From the NCBI GenBank assembly GCA_033032175.1, contig CM065324.1:1922001-1986000 (forward strand): a stretch of DNA of 64,000 nucleotides, in the 5' to 3' direction. The notes below the pieces were generated by a model. It saw only the letters and a list, made by a program, of their open reading frames with translations, had not been told where the DNA came from and made no database searches. This document shows positions 56,151 to 64,000 of the stretch, in pieces. Each line of letters begins with the position of its first letter. Position 1 is the stretch's first letter. Source of the DNA: Saturnia japonica. Its lineage: Eukaryota > Arthropoda > Insecta > Lepidoptera > Saturniidae. Position numbers and translations under genes: made by a program.

Positions 56151-56469
56151 TACTAAGACTACTTCCTAATCTTATCCATACTAGTGTCGTAAACTGAATA
56201 ACAATGTAATATTTGTAGGTCGCCTCTTAGTTAGTTGAAAACAGAAGTTTATAACTCCAATTAACCTTGAATTATCTCGCACGCAACACGATGATACGGC
56301 GAATGATGGATTTTATACACTCGCACATAAAATGTTTGATAACATGTTACATACATTATCATTAATATTACATAAACTTTCCATTTTATATTGTTTCGAG
56401 TCACCTTTTTTTATTCAAAATATACTAAAGTAGCTCAGAGAGTTGAGACCAATCAGATTTGAAAAAAAA

Positions 56470-56957
56470 TCTATATACAATTAATAAAATTGAAGTGTCT
56501 GTTTATAATGTCAAAATAACAGCTTTTTACTAAATGCATATCAAAGTATATACAACACCTATAAATAAAACACCCATTTTTAAAATGTTTGTCTGTCTGT
56601 CTGTTTGTTCCGGGTAATCTCCGAAATGGTTGGACCAATTTTTACGGGACTTCCACTGGTAGATAGCTGATTTTATAGGAAGTAACTTAGGCTACTTTTA
56701 TTTTGGAAAAAGAATTTGAATCGATTCGGCCGCTTAAATGGCTTATGCTGAACAAAACCATAAGAGATATAGCAAATTAATGTAGAAAATAATTATGGGC
56801 ATTAAAAAGACCTACAAAAAAGTCCGGGAGAGTACATGTCTATCTTCTAAGGAACACCAACAATAAGCATTTTTGTTTTTAAAATAGCCGGGTGCGGAAG
56901 TGAAAGATTCGCGCGGGCATTCTGTATCCACGTGAGCGAAGCCGCGAGCACAGCTAG
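56470..56957 (+). mobile_element. Helitron-like family B, copy 2
   Basis: 488 bp from TCTATATACAATTAATAAAA to CTAG at 56954-56957. Collinear with 30012-30530. Confidence 0.68.
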
Positions 56958-57381
56958 TATATAATATAACATTAGTAGCTCGAGGAAGCCGGGGTCACAT
57001 ACCCTAGTACACATCTAACAAATCTGATGCATACCCTCTGAATAACTTCAGTTGCGACGCACAAATTAGCGCGCTCATGTGTTCTTATTGTGGTCAATAA
57101 TGCCGCTCTCTAATTGGCTTGTTTAGCCACGAAAAGAGGTTCACCCACTGACTAAACCATCTGTCAAAGACGTAAGAGCAAACGATGATGACGATATATG
57201 CCACATAGGTACAGGCTATACATACAATATGTAGACCAGAAAATTAGCTAAGCGAGAGATAAGTAATAGTGCGAACGGGCCATGGGCGTTATCTACCTGT
57301 TTTTTTTTTTTTTTTAAATTAAACGCAAGTGAAATCGCCGTGCACAACTAAATGGTTATTATAAAATTTATAAAACGATGC

Positions 57382-57595
57382 ATTGATGGCTCAATGGTAG
57401 AAAGATCCTATGTCTTGGGTTCGAATGCTACAGTGAAACTAAGATTGTAGAACATTTTAAGTTACTAGTTACCACACTAAACTTGAACATCTGTCACGAT
57501 CTATATGGGTGTTCTAATAACTGCACTTGAGAGCCAGTCTCTTAAGGCCACATCGTCACATAATATCAGGTGAGATCGTCTTCAATCGGTAAACC
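57382..57595 (+). repeat. tRNA-derived SINE 1 copy
   Basis: A-box region TGGCTCAATGGTAG, B box GGTTCGAAT, then a shortened body ending near CAGGTGAGATCG. Confidence 0.58.
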
Positions 57596-57829
57596 TGTAC
57601 AGTATTGAAACGAATTAAATGCTAAAACAAACAAAAATTCTACATCGCACTTCTGTTTCGTGGACACGTTTTCATATCATTGCAAATATTTGTTTTGTTT
57701 CTTTATGATAAGATCTCATCAACGATTCCGCGAACAAATACAAATGAACCATAGATTTTAACAAGCTCTAGATAAAGCGTTCGGGACGATCACCTCGTTC
57801 AATTCAAGCATGGAAATATATCTATTTTC

Positions 57830-58312
57830 AACCGCCTTAAAAAAAGACTGAGGTTTGTCAATTCGAATGTATTTTATTTTTCTTATGGATGTTCCTAACT
57901 TCTTTGTTTCCTATCCAATTTGGATGATTCTTTTTTTGTTTGATAGGGGGCGATATGTCAAGTATGGTCCCGTTTTAATTTCATTGTCATTGGACCTTGA
58001 ACTACGAAGATACACCAGAGAAAACTCCTCAAAATCATTGAAGTTAGTTTTCCTTTTTTGTTAAAAATTGTCTTGTTTTAACTAACTTCAAAAAGGAGGA
58101 GTTTCTCAATTCTATTGTACCTTTTTTTATGGATGTTCACGCGTAACTTGTTTGTTTAGGAACTGATTTAGATTATTGTTTTTTTCGTTGGGAGCGGATA
58201 CCTTAAAGATGGTCCCATTTCCAATTTCATTGGTATTGGATATTCGACATCGAAGATACACCGGGTAACTCTTCAAAATCATTGAAGTTTGTGTTCTTTT
58301 TTGTTAAAAATT
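57830..58312 (+). repeat. 230-bp dispersed repeat, copies 7 and 8 in head-to-tail tandem
   Basis: Two diverged copies lie directly end to end: the first ends in TTAAAAATTGTCTTG at about 58076 and the second starts AACTAACTTCAAAAAGG at about 58080. Both point the same way, as in an element inserting next to itself or a tandem duplication. Confidence 0.7.
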
Positions 58313-58439
58313 GTAATATCATAATCACCAGAAACCAGGTATAGCACTCAGCAGGTTGGCACGCTGAGACGTGCAGCGTTCTGAAGTAAATCGGTGTATA
58401 TCCAAGAATTATCCGGATAAAAATCTTTACTCATATGGG

Positions 58440-58875
58440 ACGTCTTCTTCTTCTTCCACAATGTCTTCTTCTTTTAAGAGCTGGGCTCTGCTCGGTTGAG
58501 CAGTTGCCACTGTTCTCTATCCTCTGCCTTTCTTTTAACCTCTTGATGTGACATAACTCACACTTTATCCTTCACTTGTTAGAAAAAGCTGCATTTACGT
58601 ATTCCTCTTCCTCGATTTCCTTCAAATTTTTCCTTGGAAAATTGTTTTAAAGAACTTGTGCAGTATCAATAGTTTAATCATCTTTCCTCCCCTGTTTTCT
58701 ATGTTTCTCGACATCTGTCTTTCCTCATCAAACATTCTTAACACTAATTGACACTGATGTTCTCTATCCTCTTCCAACATGTTTGAGATGTTGTCTCAAA
58801 CGCCGCTAACCTTTCTCTGTCCCTTTGATTAATCTTCAACGTTTCACAGCCATACAAAGCTATGCTCGAGATTTA
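58440..58875 (-). pseudogene. LINE reverse transcriptase relic, antisense
   Basis: Reverse complement from 58875 reads I-A-L-Y-G-C-E-T-L-K, then NQRDRERLAAFE and CWKRIENISVN, the tail of a LINE ORF2 with the Y-G-x-E-T-W motif (Trp lost). Frame decays further on. Confidence 0.55.
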
Positions 58876-58924
58876 GATATACCACAATGTACCCGATGAT
58901 AAACTGTCTGTTTCGGGATATGCC

Positions 58925-59060
58925 AGTGTATATTCGGCTACTGTGACGTATGCAGGCCGTCGTGATAGCGACAACCATCGAGGGATTGCTGATCTCTCGG
59001 TGGTCGCTATAGTTTTTGGATTGAACTATGTTTTCCATCAACTACAAAGCCGTCATTAGC
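58925..59060 (+). mobile_element. LINE 3' region scrap
   Basis: GCAGGCCGTCGTGATAGCGA and CAACCATCGAGGGATTGCTG match the 3' region of the LINE at 29285-29480, in sense orientation. Confidence 0.45.
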
Positions 59061-59499
59061 CGTGCTACAATTAAAAAAATGATCACTGCTATTTCACAGG
59101 TGTTAAATGAAAACCTGCTATATTACATTTGCCAGAATCATATTAGTAACGAAGTCCTTAAATATTGTAAAACACTAGAAATTGCTATCATGTGCAAATA
59201 GTATAAAATGCCCTACTAAAATACTATGATATTATACTTAATCCAAAGTTTATGGTCTTTTTTTATGGTTCCTTACCTCATAATGAAAACCCGAAGCTCC
59301 TTGCTCTCAGGGCCGGCCCGTTTATATAGATGAACTAGGCGATAGCCTAGGGCGCCCATATTACGGGGCAAAAATCGGCCGCATCGAAATTGAAAAATAA
59401 TAGCTTTTTACAATATAAAAATACTCCCGATTTTTTACCCATTTTTCTACCAAAATATTTTTCTTTGGTTTGATTACACTGCTCGACAGCGACATCCAC

Positions 59500-60447
59500 T
59501 AGTGCTGGATCGTTCCTGATTTTTCGTAAAATGAAACGAAACGCTTTTTTACACTCAAGGAACAGTTCTTAGAAACGGTAATAAAAAAACGGCATTTTTG
59601 TTAAATTCGAGAACAAACTGTACCTACTGAACGAACCTTAAATTTCAATTCAAAACCAAAAAACGAACATTAAATGTTTAACCAAAAAATCAGTTTTTAT
59701 TCGTTCCTTCATTTTCGTTTTTGAAGTGAAAACTTCTTTAGCATCGTTGTGATTTGAAAGTCGATGAAACGAAAAATTGAAAGCGACAGCATAAAGAGAC
59801 AGACACATAAGATTTAACGTGGGAGAAAATGAGACAGGAATGTTTTAGGCAATGGTAAAATAGTACAAAAGAGGTTTGTTGCCATGCAATAATGAATTTT
59901 ATTACCTCACCGAAAAGGCACGAAACAAAAACTTTTTAGACAACACTTATAACATTCTGTTACTGATTGATACTGTGTTAGATTACCATGGATATTTCAG
60001 ATGTGCGTTAATTGAAAATGATATTGTGAATAATGATTGTGAGTATGTACTTGTATATACATTTTCATAAACTTTAAATTAGTGTGTTTTTGATCATTTG
60101 CTGAATTAAAAAAAAACATAGATGTGAAGGTTTCACTTCTACCACGTGTAAAATGCACACATCATTTTCTTTTCTTTTAAAACCAAATTTGTATTGTTTA
60201 GATTTAGTAATAAATTCATTGTAGCTTATTTGTTACATCAAATTTAAATTAGTTTCTAGTAACGGTTTATTGTTTGTTAAATAATAATCTTTATTGCAGT
60301 GATTATAGATCAGTTCTATCAAAAACGTTCCACTCGGACTACCAACATAACGTTAGACGCGCGTCTCGTTAAATAGTGAAAAAGTTCGTTCGTTTTCATA
60401 GAAGAAATGGTTTTTAAAAGCATTTTTGAACGAAACGCCCAATACTA
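59500..60447. mobile_element. Nested hAT-type element inside the outer hAT
   Basis: 948 bp. Ends TAGTGCTGGATCG and, as complement, TAGTATTGGGCGT. Flanked by a perfect 8-bp duplication ACATCCAC (59492-59499 and 60448-60455). No transposase seen, so non-autonomous. Confidence 0.82.
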
Positions 60448-60851
60448 ACATCCACAGAATACATGTATAGCTGGCGCCTTCTACTTTAAGGGCGACTTGA
60501 GCGAAACATAATAATCAGTTTTAGCCTAAGTTCCGTTTAATAGATTCAAAGTGGATGTAACTGTCAATCTTAAATCTGATTGAAGGATTTGGTTCAAGCC
60601 ACCCTAAATTTCGGTCAACTGACCATAGAACAATATACTCTCTAACGAGAGCAACTAACAATCCATTAGCAATTAGCTGACGTGCATGATGCGCTCGTGG
60701 ACATTTACGGAAATCAGAGTCGAGTTCAGACACAGTCCATTTCCAAAAAAATCGTGAATTTCATGTTTATTTCCTTAAAACCTTTCTCAAATTTGTTGAA
60801 GTAATTTGGGTTAACGAAAAAATCCCGGTAGAAGCAAAAGAAGTTTAAAAA

Positions 60852-61267
60852 GAAGCCAACATTCTCGCATCGTTCGAATCAGAATCGAAGCCAGTCAGCT
60901 CAAGAAACAGGAAAAAGCAGTTTAATTACAAAGCGGAAGACGAGTCAATACATGTTGAGAAAGACAAGTTAAAAAGAAATATTTATATTGCTGTGTTGGA
61001 TACCGCGGTAAAATTCAATTGATAAAGGGTTTACTCAGATAAAAAGTGTTAATTATGTTTTCGGAAGTCTTTGTAACGTTCATTAGATGCAAAATAAAAC
61101 TTCCAAAAATGTTCTAGAAGACTGTCTTCTGTCGTCTGTCTGGAAGTTGGAAGAATCTCTTTGTCATGCAAACTCTATGTATGTTTATGAAACAGAGTTA
61201 TGTAGGGAATTACAATTTATTGCAATTAGAATATCGGACAACACTATGGCACAAGAAGTTTCAAATT
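60852..61267 (+). pseudogene. hAT transposase remnant
   Basis: The first block (60852-61022) reads SSRNRKKQFNYKAEDESIHV, then KDKLKRNIYIAVLDTAV, resembling the R-K-R-x-F-D-Y and I-x-x-V-L-D-x-A segments of ZMYM/TTF-type (DUF4371-like) hAT transposases. A later block near 61175-61267 reads Y-E-T-E-L-C-R-E-L, similar to the S-D-I-D-x-x-E-L-C-x-E-L motif. Several stops and frameshifts; dead. Confidence 0.5.
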
Positions 61268-61518
61268 AGGTACATCTGTGAAAATGGCCTAGTACAAATT
61301 CTCTTAAAAGGGCGCCATTCCAGTCTTTCGCCTAGGGCGCCAGGAATGTTCGGGCTGGCACTGCTTGCTCTCTGTCTGTCGTCTGTCTGTGTGTAAAGGC
61401 TTCTTAACCAGCTTAAAGTATAGAGTTGAAATTAATATCCGAGCACCAAGGGCTATGACCTCGTACTGTTGCGAAAAAAAAATTCTCATTGACCGACTAT
61501 CAAAATTTATAAGGTATA

Positions 61519-62027
61519 CTAGTTGTGCCCGTGGTTTCACTCACGTGGGATATATAATGCCCGCTCGAATCTTGCTCCCCCGCTCCCGGCTATTTAAAGA
61601 CAAAAATGCTTATTGTGGGTGTTCCTTAAAAGATAAATGTATACTTTCCCAGACTTTTATGTAGGTCTTTTTAATGCCTATAATTATGTACTACTAATTT
61701 GCTATATCTTTTATGGTTTACTCAGCATAAGCCATTTATGTACCCGAATTGATTCACAATGAAAAGTTTTTTTTTATTTGTGCGGAACCTTAATTCTTTT
61801 TCCAAAATAAAAGTAGCCTAAGTTACTTCCTATATCATCAGCTATCTATCAGTGAAAGTCCCATCAAAATCGGTCCAACCGCTTCGTAGATTACCCGGAA
61901 CAAATAGACAGACAGACAAAAATTTTTAAAATGGGATTTTTGTTATAGGTTTCGTATATACTTTCATGTGTATTTAGTAATTTTGACATTAAAAACAGAC
62001 ACTTCAATTTTATTAATTGTATATAGA
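61519..62027 (-). mobile_element. Helitron-like family B, copy 3, antisense
   Basis: 509 bp, CTAG at 61519-61522 and the TC end (as GA) at 62026-62027. It starts about 150 bp after the outer hAT ends. Confidence 0.68.
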
Positions 62028-62339
62028 TTAAGGGGATTTATAGTCTTAAAATTTGGTACGAACATATGGAGCTATGCGTAAGCTATGGAGTAAATGTAAT
62101 CACGCTAAGTTAGCCATTTAAATACACGACGTTACACGTCTGTGACATTTTAAATTATAAGAAAAATAATATACATATAAAGCATATTTATATAAAATAT
62201 ATAATAGTACGGAACCCTCAATGTGCGAGTTCTACTCGCTACTTGTCTGTTTTTTTATTACATACTTCAATTTTAAAAACTATTATTTTGTACACATCAA
62301 TTGATGTAAAGAGCTGATGACAGATGAAGACAGTCGCCG

Positions 62340-62540
62340 TTGTAATACTGGCCATATATAAGTGAACATAGACCAAACCGAGACGTTACCACGAGTTTTT
62401 ATGGGCGTCTGTAATACCATAGGTGCTCTAGAAACACTACTCTTCGCAGAAACACAACACAAGGTTATTTAGCCACGATCTTCAAAGAAATCTCGAAAGA
62501 AATTTCTCTGTGCCCTACCTCTCTTAAACCTCCACCTCTT
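62340..62540 (-). repeat. Dispersed repeat of the 51135 family, antisense
   Basis: GAAACACAACACAAGGTTAT and AGCCACGATCTTC match 55975-56150. Confidence 0.5.
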
Positions 62541-62544
62541 TATC

Positions 62545-64000
62545 ATTTCCTTCTAAGTAGCGAGTTAAGACTTCAACCAATTGCGATTCCAATATCTTAA
62601 ATGCGGCGTCAGATCGCTAGACTATATCTAACACGGAACCATCGATTTCAATTCATTTCTCGTTATCGTTAAAAGCAAAAATATTCATTTACAACTGTTT
62701 AGGAATTCATAAGGACGCAGAGCATAATACTGGCAGGCTAGAAATAAATATAGACCACTTGTTTCTGGAAAAACAAGTTGTCTATACTAACGCACTCTGC
62801 ACGCACCTTGCCGGTTTATAATAACGGACTGACATACGATGGGTCTGAAACATAAACTCAGTGAGATTTTATTAAATCCACACGAGCAGAATTGAATTGG
62901 ATGTTACACCATTTATATCTAATAAATGTACCTTAATTCGATTCTTATGTATGATATCAATAAGTGCCGAAATGAAAATGGGCCTTTTCAATTATACATT
63001 TTAAATTTCCGCGCCATATCGTTCGTCGCAATGTTGCTTTAGTTGACGTAGAAATGACAATCCACTAAAAATAATTTTAAAAAACCAGCCAAGTGCGAAT
63101 CGGACTCTCGTACTGAGGGTTGCGTAATTTTACAACCACATTCCCCAAAATAATTAGGTGACATTACTGAAAAAAGCACCGAACAATTCTAACGAAAAGA
63201 TAAACTATAGTGAGGAGCAAACTTAAATTTGCCGTTGGAAAACCGTTGAACCCGTACACCGATATATGCAGTGGTCATTTTACCCACCAATTGTTTTGTT
63301 GAACCAAAAAATTGTTCCGTTCTGAGTAAAAAAAAATACTATTCTCGAAATATTAGGAATCGTCTAGAATCTTCTCGAAATAGTCGTAAGTTCGAAAAAG
63401 CATTTCATTTACTAAACACATTCAAAAGTTTATCGCTCCGATTTCATAATACAACAAACAAGGGTTTAAAAATAGAACACTTCCCCTTTTAAACGATGAT
63501 GTAAAGTTCAAAACCGTTCAAGTAATTTCGATCTTCCTTTAATTTTGGTAACGCTAGCCGTGATCAAAGTTCTGTTTCCACGTCGCGATAAAAAAGAAAT
63601 CAATCTGAAGAGGACCATAGAGTCATCAATATAATGAGTTTATTTGAATTTTGTTTCACTGAGTACGAATGAATTATTTACGCAAAATCTAACGGCATTT
63701 TCACTACCCACAGAAACAATATTAATTATTATTAACTGTAAACATTACTTAGGTACTCATTTAAAAAAATTGATAAGCCCGATCAAATTTCTTGCCAACT
63801 CTTCTCGATGACTGGGTTGAAATCAGTATAGTTGGAACAATCGGAGAATGAAACAAGAAGAATTATTTTTCATGATTTTTGTTTAGGAATACCAATTCGT
63901 CAAGCATTAGTTGAAAGCAACTAAAAATTCAGTTAAAACAACAAGCGTAAAGAACAAATTATTCTGCTAAATTAAAAGTTCATTTATTATATTCAGTAAG
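62545..64000. other. Intergenic DNA without recognised features
   Basis: AT-rich; only short random frames. Nothing I can support as a gene, RNA or repeat. Confidence 0.5.

Larger units (their letters stand above)
59308..61363 (+). mobile_element. hAT transposon (outer element) with 8-bp duplication
   Basis: Ends CAGGGCCGGCCCG and, as complement, CAGTGCCAGCCCG (11 of 13 match). The flanks are identical: CTTGCTCT at 59300-59307 and 61364-61371, the 8-bp duplication made by hAT insertion. Total 2056 bp including the nested insert at 59500-60447. The right half keeps transposase remnants. Confidence 0.88.

Noticed and set aside
60521..60733. 70-codon minus-strand frame inside the outer hAT
   Set aside because: No recognisable motif, and it runs opposite to the transposase remnants.

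Overview
The window looks like AT-rich nuclear DNA from an insect, most likely a moth or butterfly. The reasons are: one long spliced gene with GT-AG introns; short non-autonomous Helitron copies of the TC...CTAG type (one starting TCCTACTAATAT, as is common in Lepidoptera); tRNA-derived SINEs; RTE- and Jockey-like LINE remnants; mariner and hAT elements. There are no bacterial operons, rRNA genes, CRISPR arrays or viral genes.

Region 1 (1-2022) is the 5' flank. It holds a 230-bp repeat copy, a Helitron-type element (592-909), an antisense RTE LINE relic (about 1221-1560), two perfect TGACGTCA palindromes (1683-1690 and 1741-1748) and a possible splice acceptor or transcription start before the first coding exon.

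Region 2 (2023-40161, + strand) is one gene: a full-length ABC transporter of subfamily A (ABCA). I assembled 35 coding exons by hand. Every splice phase joins, the total is 5382 nt including the stop, and the product is 1793 aa. The order is N-terminal membrane anchor, short extracellular domain 1, TMD1, NBD1 (Walker A at 543-551, LSGGQ at 644-648, ILDEP at 666-670, H700), NBD1-associated regulatory region, linker, TMD2 with extracellular domain 2 (948-1100), TMD2 helices, acidic linker, NBD2 (Walker A at 1423-1431, CSGGT at 1522-1526, LLDEP at 1544-1548, H1579), an unusual Ser/Pro/acidic insert (about 1632-1712), and the conserved C-terminal region. Members of this family move lipids or sterols across membranes, using ATP hydrolysed by the two NBDs. 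I cannot say from sequence alone which lepidopteran ABCA paralogue this is.

The introns are full of mobile elements. They include four copies of one Helitron-like family with a palindromic 3' hairpin, a full-length antisense mariner with one nonsense codon, a hAT MITE with its 8-bp duplication, several SINE copies (one nested in another), an RTE LINE 3' end, and an unexplained GC-rich, TATA-containing island of 1.2 kb in intron 21. Intron 32 uses a GC donor.

Region 3 (40162-64000) has no host gene that I can support. It holds an internally deleted mariner (41658-42662), LINE 3' ends (about 47.3-47.6, 53.0-53.4, 54.1-54.3 and 58.4-58.9 kb), more Helitron-like copies, SINEs, and a nested pair of hAT elements (59308-61363 containing 59500-60447), each with a perfect 8-bp target-site duplication.

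I did not find a novel biological system. The observations most worth checking are the nested hAT pair, the recurring Helitron-like families, the GC-rich island with a possible internal promoter, the GC-AG intron and the insert after NBD2.
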